A stretch of DNA of 11,286 nucleotides from Desulfobacterales bacterium (GCA_030672555.1 DAOVGD010000210.1:1-11286); one strand, 5' to 3'. Shown: positions 1-8,414, counted from the first letter of the stretch. Numbers and translations: made by a program. Notes: generated by a model from the sequence alone, not told the origin.

Positions 1-6
1 TTCATA

Positions 7-852
7 GTGCAAAATCCATATCTACCTTATCCGGTTCGCATAGACGAAATAATAACCGAAACCGAAGACAAAAATCTTAAGACATTCAAGCTCGTCTTTT
101 TAAATCCTGCTGACGAGGAGAGATTCTCTTATAAGGCCGGGCAGTTTGCTGAGCTTTCCGTGGCGGGAAAGGGTGAAATACCTATAGGGATCGCATCATC
201 CCCTACGGAAAAAGGTTATCTTATGTTTACGGTCAACAAGGCCGGACTGGTTACAACTCATCTCCATTCCATGAATGTTGGCGATATTATTGGGATACGT
301 GGACCACTCGGCAACTCTTATCTTTGGCATATCCTGGAAGGGAAAAATATAGTGATCATAGGTGGCGGCTTTGCCTTTACCACTCTACGTTCCTCTATAG
401 TATATATGCTCGATCCGGCCAACCGTCCGAAGTTCAAAGACATCGATGTTATATACGGCGCACGATCTCCCGGGATGCTCCTTTACAGGGATGAACTTGC
501 CGCGTGGGAAACCCGCGATGACATCAATATGCACATTACTGTGGACAGTACAGATGATCCGGACTGGAAATACAACGTAGGATTTGTACCAACCATTACC
601 GAGAAGAAAGCTCCTCCCGGTAATGCAGACACATACGCCATTATTTGCGGCCCACCGATCATGATCAAGTTTACCCAACCTGTACTGGACAAGCTTGGTT
701 ACGCCCATGATCAAATAATAATGTCGCTTGAAATGCGCATGAAATGCGGTATAGGGATGTGCGGCCGATGCAATATCGGTAAAGAACTTGTATGCAAAGA
801 CGGTCCGGTTTTTACACTGGCCCAGTTGGATAACATGCCAAAGGAGTATTAG
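7..852 (+). CDS. FAD/NAD(P)-binding [2Fe-2S] electron-transfer subunit (hydrogenase-gamma / HdrABC-associated type)
   Basis: This 281-residue protein belongs to the ferredoxin-reductase-like family that includes sulfhydrogenase gamma subunits, anaerobic sulfite reductase B and PyrK. These pass electrons between NAD(P)H, FAD and an iron-sulfur partner in the cytoplasm. Residues 1-105 form the flavin-binding barrel (KAGQFAELS near 43-51, PIGIASSP at 59-66, IRGPLGNSY at 97-105). Residues 113-225 form the nucleotide-binding domain (IVIIGGGFAFTTLR at 115-128, CGPP at 214-217). The C-terminus carries a C-x4-C-x2-C-x7-C [2Fe-2S] motif at C247, C252, C255 and C263. Family length is normal, so the gene is complete. 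It starts with GTG. A TAG in another frame (5-7) overlaps this GTG, so it probably follows a translationally coupled upstream gene outside the window. The partner (hydrogenase, heterodisulfide reductase or sulfite reductase) cannot be told from this window. Confidence 0.85.
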   Translation: MQNPYLPYPVRIDEIITETEDKNLKTFKLVFLNPADEERFSYKAGQFAELSVAGKGEIPIGIASSPTEKGYLMFTVNKAGLVTTHLHSMNVGDIIGIRGPLGNSYLWHILEGKNIVIIGGGFAFTTLRSSIVYMLDPANRPKFKDIDVIYGARSPGMLLYRDELAAWETRDDINMHITVDSTDDPDWKYNVGFVPTITEKKAPPGNADTYAIICGPPIMIKFTQPVLDKLGYAHDQIIMSLEMRMKCGIGMCGRCNIGKELVCKDGPVFTLAQLDNMPKEY

Positions 853-853
853 G

Positions 854-2776
854 TTATGCCGCCGCCGCCCTCAGCTCAGTAGCCTTATCTACCAGATGTA
901 CTATACGATCTATACTGAACGGCTTTGCAACGACTAAATCAACACCGGCATCTCTTAGCTGTCTTTGATCAAATTCCGCCCCCCAACCTGTAATCATTGC
1001 AATAGGCACATTAGGATTTGTATCTTTTATAAATCTGGCTACATCCCAACCACTCATCTCCGGCATACCCAGGTCCGTAAATACCATATCAAATCTGCTT
1101 TTCTTAAACTGCTCAATTCCTTCCCTGCCGTTCGGCGCTGTAATCACATCGTGTCCAACAGAAGAAAGCATCTCTTCCAACACGTCGCTTACCATCATAT
1201 CATCTTCGATCACCAATATTCTTGCTTTCTTCAAGCACTTTGCCATTTCAATTTTCTTCTCTGCTCTTTCTCTGGCATCAAGTGATACAGGGAGTCTTAT
1301 AATAAACGTCGTGCCCTTTCCCTCCTTACTCTCTACCAATATCTCTCCCCCATGTCGGATTATAATACCGTACGAAACGCTTAAACCTAAGCCTGAACTA
1401 TTTACATCCTTTGTGGTAAAGAAGGGATCAAAGATTCTCTTCCTCACTTCCGGAGACATACCACAGCCGGTGTCGGAGACGGTTATCTCTACAATTCCCT
1501 CTTTTTCCGGGTCAGAATCAGTCCATTCACAAATATGCCGTGTCCTAATGGTAAGAGTCCCTCCGTCCGGCATAGCATCCAAGGCATTAAAAAACAGGTT
1601 TGTAAGCACTTCCCTGATCTCAGAGGGGTGTCCGGCCACGGGAGGAACCTCTTTCACGTCTGAAACCAGATCAATAGTAATCCCTTTCTCCTGGCGCTGA
1701 TCTTTCCATTTTGGCTTAGTGATGTCTATTACGTCATCGATGAGTTCCAGTATATCGATTCGTTCAAAGTCTCTGTTGTCTTTCCTGACCCGCGTAAACG
1801 ACTGAAGTCTCTTCACCGTATGAGAAGCATCATGTGCAGCAATTTCTATGTTCTTCAAACGCTTGCGGAATTCAGGCTCTTGTACAGTCGTAAGCAACAG
1901 GTGAGTATTGCCGAGAATGGCCGCTAAAATATTATTAAAATCGTGGGCAATCCCTGAAGCCATCTCTCCCATAGCCCGGAGCTTCTCAGATTGCAGTAGC
2001 TGTTCCTCCATCTGTTTGCGTTCGGTAATATCAACGATGTTCCCCAGTATGGCGGGCTTTCCTTCATGCTCTATGCGGATATTTCTCCTGTTTACCCAGA
2101 TCGTTTCACCGTTTTTCTTGATCCCTCTTGCCTCATATTCGGAAGGGACCGGCTCGCCCTCGAGCCGCTTTATTCCACGCTCTCTTACCATCTCAATGTC
2201 ATCAGGATGGACCAATCTCCAAAAGTCAGTCTGCAACAATTCTTCGCGCGTATATCCGAATATCTTTGCAAACGTACTGTTAACAAACGTTATCGTGTCA
2301 CCCTGCCGAATATAGATCCCCACCAAAGAACTTTCTACTACCTCACGGTACTTTTCTTCCGATCTGCGCAATGCATCTTCAGACTCTTTCAACTGGAGTT
2401 GCAGACGAACCCGACCCATGGCCCTATGCACAATCGCTTTCAATTTGTCCGGCTCAAACGGCTTTTCCAGATAATCATAGGCGCCTTTTCTTAATGCCCC
2501 TATCGCAGATTGAACGGAAACATGCCCTGTCATCACAATCACTAATGTATCGGGGCAGTTGGCCTTGATATAATCCATAATGGCCAAGCCGTCGGTATCC
2601 GGCATTACGATATCAGTAATAACAAGAGAAAACAGATCGTTGGCCAGACATTCCAACCCCTTTTGACCTTCCGAAGCGGTACGCACTTCATAACCATAGC
2701 CTTCAAGTAATACTCTTAGGCTCTCACACATTTTAGGTTCGTCATCAATGATTAGTATTCTTGGTTCAAAAGGCAT
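854..2776 (-). CDS. Hybrid sensor histidine kinase with two receiver domains (REC-PAS-HisKA-HATPase-REC)
   Basis: This is a cytoplasmic hybrid kinase with no membrane segment. Numbering is from the longer ATG at 2791 (645 aa). REC1 spans about 11-130 and is NtrC-like (acid pair D16/D17, phospho-acceptor D60, T88, K110). A PAS domain lies at about 141-258, ending in the DITERK motif. HisKA carries the phospho-histidine H283 in IAHDFNN. The ATPase has an N-box around N402, a G1 box DTGCG at 440-444, the FDPFFTTK F-box and the SSGLGLS G2 box. REC2 spans about 523-637 (D530/D531, D573, T601, K623). All catalytic residues are present, but there is no output domain. I prefer the ATG at 2776, giving 640 aa, because GGAG lies 9 nt before it; the ATG at 2791 has no ribosome site. 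It ends 1 bp from the convergent oxidoreductase gene. The facing receivers suggest it takes phosphate from other kinases as well as its own (inference). Confidence 0.93.
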   Translation of the reverse strand: MPFEPRILIIDDEPKMCESLRVLLEGYGYEVRTASEGQKGLECLANDLFSLVITDIVMPDTDGLAIMDYIKANCPDTLVIVMTGHVSVQSAIGALRKGAYDYLEKPFEPDKLKAIVHRAMGRVRLQLQLKESEDALRRSEEKYREVVESSLVGIYIRQGDTITFVNSTFAKIFGYTREELLQTDFWRLVHPDDIEMVRERGIKRLEGEPVPSEYEARGIKKNGETIWVNRRNIRIEHEGKPAILGNIVDITERKQMEEQLLQSEKLRAMGEMASGIAHDFNNILAAILGNTHLLLTTVQEPEFRKRLKNIEIAAHDASHTVKRLQSFTRVRKDNRDFERIDILELIDDVIDITKPKWKDQRQEKGITIDLVSDVKEVPPVAGHPSEIREVLTNLFFNALDAMPDGGTLTIRTRHICEWTDSDPEKEGIVEITVSDTGCGMSPEVRKRIFDPFFTTKDVNSSGLGLSVSYGIIIRHGGEILVESKEGKGTTFIIRLPVSLDARERAEKKIEMAKCLKKARILVIEDDMMVSDVLEEMLSSVGHDVITAPNGREGIEQFKKSRFDMVFTDLGMPEMSGWDVARFIKDTNPNVPIAMITGWGAEFDQRQLRDAGVDLVVAKPFSIDRIVHLVDKATELRAAAA

Positions 2777-2785
2777 CTTCGTTTT

Positions 2786-2789
2786 CTCC
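2786..2789 (-). promoter_or_regulatory. Ribosome binding site selecting the 2776 start of the hybrid kinase
   Basis: On the minus strand GGAG is followed by a 9-nt spacer and the ATG at 2776-2774. It overlaps the earlier in-frame ATG at 2791-2789, which has no purine-rich site within 20 nt upstream. This favours the shorter protein beginning MPFEPRILIIDDE. Confidence 0.5.
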
Positions 2790-2800
2790 ATGCAATTGTT

Positions 2801-3037
2801 GAAGTGAGCTAAAGTGAACTAAAATACTTAAAGTGCCTAAAGTTAAGGTAGTGTGTCAATTTTATATACTTTTCCCGATACAGGTAAATATTGTAAGCAA
2901 CTCGCTGCACTCGTCATGGTCGGCCCTTATTTTTTAGTATCTATTGACTGCGCCAAAGGCGCACTCCTTAACTTTAGCTCACTTTAGGCACTTTGAACTT
3001 TAGGCACTTGAGTTGCTTTAGTTCACTTTAGGCATTT
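2801..3037. repeat. Facing arrays of a 9-10-bp degenerate unit (locus A)
   Basis: The right arm (about 2968-3037) repeats variants of ACTTTAGGC, for example at 2981-2989, 2997-3005 and 3025-3033. The left arm (2801-2848) carries the complementary units, such as AAGTGCCTAAAG. Perfect pairing blocks are 2809-2823 with 3017-3031 (15 bp) and 2831-2842 with 2998-3009 (12 bp). An alternative pairing is 2837-2848 with 2966-2977 (12 bp). The loop of roughly 118 bp holds a small TGCGCC/GGCGCA hairpin (2949-2963) and the candidate promoter. The right arm runs into the end of the neighbouring kinase gene and supplies its stop codon. I do not recognise a named repeat family. Confidence 0.8.
2861..2888 (-). 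promoter_or_regulatory. Possible sigma70-type promoter for the double-receiver kinase
   Basis: Read on the minus strand, a -35-like TTTACC (2888-2883, 4 of 6 consensus bases) is separated by 16 bp from a -10-like TATAAA (2866-2861, 5 of 6). Transcription would start near 2854, so the left repeat arm at 2801-2848 would lie in the 5' untranslated region of the kinase. The promoter lies in the loop between the two facing repeat arms. This is a motif match only. Confidence 0.35.
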
Positions 3038-5646
3038 GTTCTTTCGAGGTTCCTATCCAATTGCTTTTCAGGCAAAAATATTCTAAAAATCGTCCCCTTT
3101 CCTTCTTCGCTCTCATAAGTAATCGTCCCCTGTAGTTCCTTAATAATGCTGTAAGTAATAGAAAGTCCTATCCCGGCATGTCCCTCTCCCTTGGAACTTA
3201 CAAAGGGTTCAAAAAGATGCGATCTTAATTCCTTGGGAATCCCTTTTCCCTCATCTCGAATACTAATTTCAGCGTATCTCAAACCTCTTGCGGCATATTG
3301 TTGTAGTTGTTCATCCAGACTCTTCTCTGACGCCCAACGGGTTTCAATAAACAGCCTTCCCCCGTTAGGCATAGCTTCAACAGCGTTTTTGATCAGATTG
3401 ATGCAGATCTGTTTTATCTTATTCTTATCTGTGACAATCGTCAGCGAAGACGGCGCTTCCCGAAAATCAACTGTTATATTGGATTGAACCAGTAGCGATT
3501 CATGAGATATTTTGATAAGGTTAGAGATAATAGTACTAATATCAACCGGTTCTGGCTTCTGGATGCCAGGCCGGGAAAAATCTGCCAATTCGCCGACAAT
3601 AAAGGCAACTCGATCTATTTCTTCACTTATAATGTTAAACTCGTCTCCTATATCCCCCTGTTTAGTGGTTTTCAATTCCAAGATTTTTAGATAATTTTTA
3701 ATTATAGAAAGGGGATTGTTGACCTCATGGGCCACCTTACGTGCTAAGTCCCCTGCTGCCGCCAACCGTTCAGACTGAATTAACCGAGAGTGGGCTTCCT
3801 TTAATGCCTCTTCTCCTATCCTGACCTTTTCTTCGAGACGGGCTGCATACTCTCTGTTCTGGGCCTCTAAAACCACTCTCCTGGTAATATCTTCCAGTAA
3901 GATCAAAAAGTTTTTATGTTCAACCTCTTCTTCCGGAAGGGGGAGGCCTTTTCCACTAAGCCAGATTACATCACCGGACGAGAGAGTGTACCTAAAAGGG
4001 GGAATAATTGTTTCTGTGCCTTCCAACATCTTGGCAATAGCATGGCGAACCTCTGAGTCAGTCTGTTTAAAAACCTCAAAAAAGCCTATAGCATTACTCG
4101 CTACAGTCTTAAACACGTTTTGTGCTTGAGGGTTCATGTGGATAACTTTTCCCCGGGCATCGACCGAAAGGATCATCAAGGGCGAATGATCTACTATGGA
4201 TGCCTTTAATGCCGAGAGCTTACTTAGACGTCTACTTAATCGATCCGTCTGCAGCGCCAACGCCACATGGCCGGACAATAGAGTCAATAACTCCAGATTC
4301 TTATAAATCAGTTCGGCACGGATCTTAGATATTCCGAGTACAATTGCCCCGGCAAATTCACCACGTGCAATCATTGGGACGCATAAAATCCCGTCCGTGC
4401 CTGAGAGCCTAATAAGCTGCTCATCCAACAGGGTGGGGGGAGCGCTTTCAAAACAACTAAAAGAATCAACAACCTTTTGCTGATTCATAGCTTCTATCAT
4501 TATACTTGCCCCTGATCTGAATGGAATCTCCATCTGGCCGATCAGATCATTGTCTCTGGTACCGAGGCCGCATTTTCCGATCAGGATATCTCGATCCGTG
4601 TCATAAGTAAAAAAGATTGCACTTTCTACATCAAAAAGTATCTGAAGACCTTCTATCGCGATCCTCAATATCGCGTCTTCGCCGCAGGCCCCCAATAGGT
4701 TCCGGACGGTCCCGTGAAGGAGGGTAATATCCATAACCTTTTCGGCCAACTGGCTTTGTTTCATCTCATATTTTTCTGCAGCCGGCAAAGCATGGAAATC
4801 CTGAACTGCTTCCACGTCGATTTCAAGCGATTGAGCTGTCTGCCGGGCCTTATTATGTGCCTCTGACAGGATCTTGTCTATTTCAACCGGAGTAAGGCCT
4901 AAGATATCATGCGCAGTCTTGAGAACCGCATCTCCCGGGCCTTCCATCTCCTTGCACAAGGCATTAGCAATATACACGATCTTAACCAGGGGTAACGAAT
5001 CTGCTATCCTGTCCGGGGATTCATGGTGATACAAGATGGCATCTGCCATAAAAGATTTTAGATCCCAACGCGTTATCATCCATGCCCCCACTTCACTATG
5101 GTCGACACCGAATCGAGTTCGCTCATCGTTGGGCCATTCACTTTCTCTGTCTGCTTGGAGAATAGAAGAATATTCTTTGGGGAAGTTAGTCCAGAGAACT
5201 ACCCTCCCGATGTCGTGAAGAAGTCCGGCCAAAAACGCCTCTTCAGGAGAAGAATAGGAGATCTTCTTTGCTATTAATTGCGAGGTATTGGCACAGACAA
5301 ATGAGTGCCACCAAAACAATCCGACATTAAAAACCGAGTCCCCGCTAATACCATCAAAGCTTCTATACACCGATGAGCTTATACTGATATTTTTTACGGC
5401 ATCAAACCCGAGCAGTGTCAGTGTCTGATAGAGGCTGGTTGCCTTATACGGTAGGTTATAATATACGGAGTTGACCAAGCTCATTACCTTGGCGCTCAAA
5501 GAAGGATCTTTTTCTATGATTTGGGACAAATCCTTGAAGGTGGTATCATCTTGCTCACAAGCATCGAGTAATTCCAGGAGGATATGCGGAAGAGAAGGTA
5601 AGTTTCTAAATGTTGCTATTCTGTCAAAGACAGCGTTTTGTTTCAT
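3028..5646 (-). CDS. HDOD-GAF-PAS sensor histidine kinase
   Basis: This is an 872-residue cytoplasmic kinase. An HDOD domain occupies about 12-215 (LPSLPHILLELL at its start, conserved helices through KDPSLSAKVMSLVNS). It keeps an HD pair, H144-D145, in LLHDIGR but lacks an HD-GYP signature. A GAF domain lies at about 318-465 and a PAS domain at about 478-590. HisKA carries H640 in KVAHEVNNPLSII. The ATPase shows N754 (N-box, KNAVEAMPNGG), D798 in DEGKG, an LFEPFVSSK F-box and an AGIGLSI G2 box. All residues expected of an active NtrB-like kinase are present. HDOD domains usually act as protein-protein signalling modules; the ligands of GAF and PAS are unknown. The ATG at 5646 is the only sensible start and has no strong Shine-Dalgarno sequence. 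The last codons and the TAA come from a unit of the downstream repeat array, so the original C-terminus may have differed. Confidence 0.93.
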   Translation of the reverse strand: MKQNAVFDRIATFRNLPSLPHILLELLDACEQDDTTFKDLSQIIEKDPSLSAKVMSLVNSVYYNLPYKATSLYQTLTLLGFDAVKNISISSSVYRSFDGISGDSVFNVGLFWWHSFVCANTSQLIAKKISYSSPEEAFLAGLLHDIGRVVLWTNFPKEYSSILQADRESEWPNDERTRFGVDHSEVGAWMITRWDLKSFMADAILYHHESPDRIADSLPLVKIVYIANALCKEMEGPGDAVLKTAHDILGLTPVEIDKILSEAHNKARQTAQSLEIDVEAVQDFHALPAAEKYEMKQSQLAEKVMDITLLHGTVRNLLGACGEDAILRIAIEGLQILFDVESAIFFTYDTDRDILIGKCGLGTRDNDLIGQMEIPFRSGASIMIEAMNQQKVVDSFSCFESAPPTLLDEQLIRLSGTDGILCVPMIARGEFAGAIVLGISKIRAELIYKNLELLTLLSGHVALALQTDRLSRRLSKLSALKASIVDHSPLMILSVDARGKVIHMNPQAQNVFKTVASNAIGFFEVFKQTDSEVRHAIAKMLEGTETIIPPFRYTLSSGDVIWLSGKGLPLPEEEVEHKNFLILLEDITRRVVLEAQNREYAARLEEKVRIGEEALKEAHSRLIQSERLAAAGDLARKVAHEVNNPLSIIKNYLKILELKTTKQGDIGDEFNIISEEIDRVAFIVGELADFSRPGIQKPEPVDISTIISNLIKISHESLLVQSNITVDFREAPSSLTIVTDKNKIKQICINLIKNAVEAMPNGGRLFIETRWASEKSLDEQLQQYAARGLRYAEISIRDEGKGIPKELRSHLFEPFVSSKGEGHAGIGLSITYSIIKELQGTITYESEEGKGTIFRIFLPEKQLDRNLERTNA

Positions 5647-5722
5647 TGGCCCAAACAGTAATATTGGTAGCGGGTCCGTAGGTTATCAAAACGTGCTAAC
5701 ACTTTCAATTCTCAATAAAAAA

Positions 5723-5749
5723 CTTATCAGGGAGACTGTGGGTTGTCAA
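5723..5749 (-). promoter_or_regulatory. Weak candidate promoter for the HDOD kinase
   Basis: The minus strand holds a perfect TTGACA (5749-5744), followed after 15 bp by GATAAG (5728-5723, 4 of 6 to TATAAT). The spacer is shorter than ideal. A second weaker pair (TTGAAA 5708-5703, GATAAC 5687-5682, also 15 bp apart) lies nearer the gene. The rest of 5647-5797 holds no gene that I can support. Confidence 0.25.
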
Positions 5750-5797
5750 TACATTTATTCGGTAACGTTAGAAAACCGGTTCGTTTGCCGAGAAGTA

Positions 5798-5935
5798 TTG
5801 GAGTACTGGAATATTGGAGTATTGGAATATTGTGAAAGGCGCTGGAAGTCCGGGTGATTTCTCGATTCAATTTCACCAGCGTATGCTGTTTTTGCTTTTC
5901 CAGTACTCCATTACTCCAATACTCCAACATTCCCT
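5798..5935. repeat. Facing arrays of an 8-bp unit, 4+4 copies (locus B)
   Basis: The left arm is four head-to-tail octamers of the form YTGGARTA at 5798-5805, 5806-5813, 5814-5821 and 5822-5829. The right arm keeps an 8-bp register of the complement: TTTTCCAG (5896-5903), TACTCCAT (5904-5911), TACTCCAA (5912-5919 and 5920-5927) and CATTCCCT (5928-5935). By eye the four-unit arms pair at about 27 of 32 positions, with a loop of about 65 bp. The right arm ends 9 nt before the stop codon of the membrane kinase (5945-5947), so it would form a hairpin in that gene's 3' region. There is no trailing U-tract as in a classical terminator. Confidence 0.8.
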
Positions 5936-5944
5936 CGTAAACGG

Positions 5945-8134
5945 CTATACCTGTCCCGCGTTCAGAGCAACGGTAAAGATTGTACCCTTCCCTTTTTCAC
6001 TTGTCACGGCAATAGTTCCTTTGTGACGCCGAACAATCTCGTGACAAATATAAAGCCCCAACCCTGTCCCCTTGCCTACCTGCTTTGTTGTGAAAAATGG
6101 TTTGAATATATTCTTCTGTATATCTTTTGGAATCCCAGACCCGTTATCTTGGCATTTGAATATGACACGCCTTTTGGACCCATCGAAGGAAGTGTTCAAC
6201 ATTATCTTTCCACCGTTGTCCGAGACGGCCTGAATCGCATTTTGTATGATATTAATAGCCACCTGCCCCAAGGTTGCGTAATTACCGCTGATGTCGGGCA
6301 GATTTTCATCGTACTCCTCCGCAATGTTCAGATCAAGGTGTTTATATTGATTATAAAGAACCCTTAAAGCATCTTTCACGACTACGTTCATATTTACTGC
6401 TTCTGTATAGGTCTGCGTCTGGCGAGATAGTCCCAAGAGGCTTAAGACAATATCCTTTGCCCGGGCCAACTCTTTCAAAGAAAACCTTAGATCATCCACT
6501 ACATCCTCGTGCGGCATCGCCCGTGCGCCGTTCCTCTCAATATCCTCAATCGCCGACTGGATCAAACTGATTACACTCGCAAGCGGATTATTTAGTTCAT
6601 GGGCGACGCCAGCTACCAACTGCCCCACAGCCGATAAGCTTTCAGATCGAATTAAGTAGTCCTGAGTACGCTCTTTTTCCAAAAGCGCCTTTTCCAATTC
6701 CTGTGTTCTTTTCTTTATCTTTTCCTCCAGATTCAGGTTAAGGTCTTCGATTATTCTGTAAGCATGGGCATTTTCGATCGCCACGGCGCTTTGATCCGCA
6801 AGTGTCATCAACAGGTCTATATCTTCAGGGCGGTAGCTGTCACCCGACTTTTTCTCACCCAATATTATCAATCCATTCAGATCTTCTTTAACTACCATAG
6901 GAACCACCAGCCACGCACGCAATCGCTCCATCTCTTTTAATATCATTTCCCTATCAAATTCTAACCTTTTCCTTCCGAGAATCCGACGTTCAATCGGATG
7001 CCGCTCCTTTCTTAGGATTTGCAGCAACGGGCTCTCCGGAGTCAACCTAATCTTATACACCGCATCTGCGTCTTCACCTCTGGCGATATACGGTTTCAAA
7101 ATATTCTCTTCCGGTTCCCTTAGAAAAACAGCCCCTGTTTTGATAAGCATGGCATTCATAACAGTATCCATCAAACGTTCCATAATTTCGTCCATCTTAA
7201 GACAGGAGGCAATTACCCTGCTGACATCCTTGATTGTTCGCTGGTAGTCGTACTTGCCTTTAAAAAAGACGCGATCAACAAGGACCTGCACTTTTGTCTT
7301 TAAGGGGCCAAAGATAAAGACAATAAATAGAAAAAATATGACCGAAAAGTAGATCGATTCAGAAAAACGGTACCCGCTGAAAAGCTTATTGGCCACCGTA
7401 ACCATAAAAGCATAGGCGGCTGTCAAAAAAGCGATGAGGATGGAATAAATCAGGCTCTTCTTGACAAGGACTCCCATATCAAACAGGTCATGCCGAAAAA
7501 GTCCAAATGCGAAAATGGATAACGGAATGAAGCTGAAGTTGCCGGAGGGGTATACATTATACCCTAAGACAGGGAATATATTGAGGCTGTTTATTAGTCC
7601 CATTAATCCAAACCCAACAAATACATATTTAAGTTTGTTCTTCCGTACACTGTTCGATTCTGCCTGAAGCGCCTGGTAAATCAACAAAAGGCAATAAAAA
7701 GTTACAATTACAGCGCCTATTCCAAACAATGGGTAGAGGGGGCCTGATCGTGCAAAATACCCAAAAGGATATCTCTGCATTGTGGGGATATACAATGAGG
7801 TAGGAGTAAAAAACATAAGAGCAAAGCTGTAAGCATAGGCGCACTTAACAAGCCAGCCCCTTTTTTTGACATTAAGATACAAATGAAAAAAGTGCAGATA
7901 AAGCGGAATAGTATAAACCAAAAAAAGATGATCTATCCGGCTTACCCAGAGTGCGGTCCCCTGGTCGGAGACAGTAGATATCAATATGATGTCAATATTC
8001 AGAAAGGTACCCTGAATGCACAGAAGAACAAACAGTAGATTTGCTTTCTCCCCACGTCCTTTAAAAAAGACAAAGAGGCCCAGTGAAACAAAGCAAATAA
8101 GTGTAAGAAAAGGCGGAAGGATATACAAGTTCAT
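5945..8134 (-). CDS. Membrane sensor histidine kinase (multi-TM N-terminus, GAF, HisKA, HATPase)
   Basis: This is a 729-residue inner-membrane kinase. About eight or nine hydrophobic segments fill residues 1-280 (roughly 5-24, 33-52, 69-88, 98-115, 134-155, 169-190, 199-214, 225-247, 260-280). This resembles the seven-helix-type sensory N-terminus of histidine kinases. A GAF domain lies at about 300-458, ending [13 protein letters not shown], followed by a coiled coil (about 463-500). HisKA has H512 in [13 protein letters not shown]. The ATPase has N632 (IIQNAIQAV), D663 in DNGSG, an [10 protein letters not shown]-box and a GTGLGLY G2 box. All catalytic residues are intact and there is no receiver. 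The signal sensed is unknown; a membrane-embedded or lipid-phase cue is possible. The ATG at 8134 begins the first hydrophobic stretch and has only weak ribosome-site support. It is encoded in line with two other kinases, but the repeat-filled spacers make a single transcript uncertain. Confidence 0.93.
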   Translation of the reverse strand: MNLYILPPFLTLICFVSLGLFVFFKGRGEKANLLFVLLCIQGTFLNIDIILISTVSDQGTALWVSRIDHLFLVYTIPLYLHFFHLYLNVKKRGWLVKCAYAYSFALMFFTPTSLYIPTMQRYPFGYFARSGPLYPLFGIGAVIVTFYCLLLIYQALQAESNSVRKNKLKYVFVGFGLMGLINSLNIFPVLGYNVYPSGNFSFIPLSIFAFGLFRHDLFDMGVLVKKSLIYSILIAFLTAAYAFMVTVANKLFSGYRFSESIYFSVIFFLFIVFIFGPLKTKVQVLVDRVFFKGKYDYQRTIKDVSRVIASCLKMDEIMERLMDTVMNAMLIKTGAVFLREPEENILKPYIARGEDADAVYKIRLTPESPLLQILRKERHPIERRILGRKRLEFDREMILKEMERLRAWLVVPMVVKEDLNGLIILGEKKSGDSYRPEDIDLLMTLADQSAVAIENAHAYRIIEDLNLNLEEKIKKRTQELEKALLEKERTQDYLIRSESLSAVGQLVAGVAHELNNPLASVISLIQSAIEDIERNGARAMPHEDVVDDLRFSLKELARAKDIVLSLLGLSRQTQTYTEAVNMNVVVKDALRVLYNQYKHLDLNIAEEYDENLPDISGNYATLGQVAINIIQNAIQAVSDNGGKIMLNTSFDGSKRRVIFKCQDNGSGIPKDIQKNIFKPFFTTKQVGKGTGLGLYICHEIVRRHKGTIAVTSEKGKGTIFTVALNAGQV

Positions 8135-8181
8135 TATTAACTCAATCGGTTCAATTTAGCTTCACTTCGTTTCGCAGACGT

Positions 8182-8259
8182 CGAGTCGTCCAGTAGTCAA
8201 GTCGTCGAGTCGGATCTTGATTGCCCACTTAACTACTTGACCATTTAACTACTCGACTA
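8182..8259. repeat. Facing arrays of an 8-bp unit, 4+4 copies (locus C)
   Basis: The left arm is CGAGTCGT, CCAGTAGT, CAAGTCGT, CGAGTCGG at 8182-8213 in exact 8-bp steps. The right arm keeps the same step on the complement: CCCACTTA (8224-8231), ACTACTTG (8232-8239), ACCATTTA (8240-8247) and ACTACTCG (8248-8255). Paired by eye, about 23 of 32 positions match, with a loop of only about 10 bp. It lies about 48 bp upstream of the membrane kinase start. Before the neighbouring MITE inserted, its right end would have been about 9 nt from the stop codon of the purine nucleoside phosphorylase gene. Confidence 0.8.
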
Positions 8260-8269
8260 AAGTCACTGG

Positions 8270-8414
8270 TCAATGCCGTTGACTTAAGGAGAAAATCCTT
8301 CAAATTCCCCCCTTGAGGGGGGCGCAGGGGGTGTAACCCATTGAAATAACATCCCCCTTAATCCCCCTTCAAAGGGGGAGTTTAAAGGAACGCCCCTTAA
8401 GTCAACGGCATTGA
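8270..8414. mobile_element. 145-bp MITE-like element with 20-bp terminal inverted repeats and 8-bp target duplication
   Basis: The ends are perfect inverted repeats: TCAATGCCGTTGACTTAAGG at 8270-8289 and its reverse complement at 8395-8414. The direct repeat GTCACTGG flanks it at 8262-8269 and 8415-8422, as expected for a target-site duplication. The interior is two imperfectly complementary halves rich in C5-6/G5-6 tracts. They contain small hairpins (8307-8322, CCCCCC-TTGA-GGGGGG; 8363-8378, CCCCCTT-CA-AAGGGGG). The whole element can therefore fold as one long cruciform. There is no room for a gene, so it would need a transposase in trans. An 8-bp duplication fits several DDE transposase families; I cannot assign one. 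It sits directly after the stop codon of the phosphorylase gene. Confidence 0.85.

Noticed and set aside
385..714. 109-aa minus-strand open frame inside the oxidoreductase gene
   Set aside because: It is wholly overlapped by a gene with clear family motifs on the other strand and has no recognisable domain itself.
1311..1700. Open frames of over 100 aa on the plus strand within the hybrid kinase (also 1908-2315 and 2066-2494)
   Set aside because: They are antisense shadows of a kinase whose domains run without interruption; they have no ribosome sites or domain features.
2792..3027. CRISPR array
   Set aside because: Units are 9-10 bp, degenerate, without regular spacers, and occur as facing arms. 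No cas genes are present. The same applies to the arrays at 5798-5935 and 8182-8259.
5727..5930. 67-aa minus-strand open frame in the spacer before the HDOD kinase
   Set aside because: Much of it is translated octamer array (repeated EYWS/PILQYSSTPIL-like segments), so it is repeat sequence rather than a protein.
854..8134. A novel defence or toxin system formed by the kinase cluster
   Set aside because: All domains are ordinary signalling modules. No nuclease, toxin or mobile-element cargo gene accompanies them.
8307..8378. Intrinsic terminator for the phosphorylase gene
   Set aside because: The C/G-tract hairpins lack a following T-run on the minus strand and are parts of a bounded MITE-like element, so any terminator role would be secondary.
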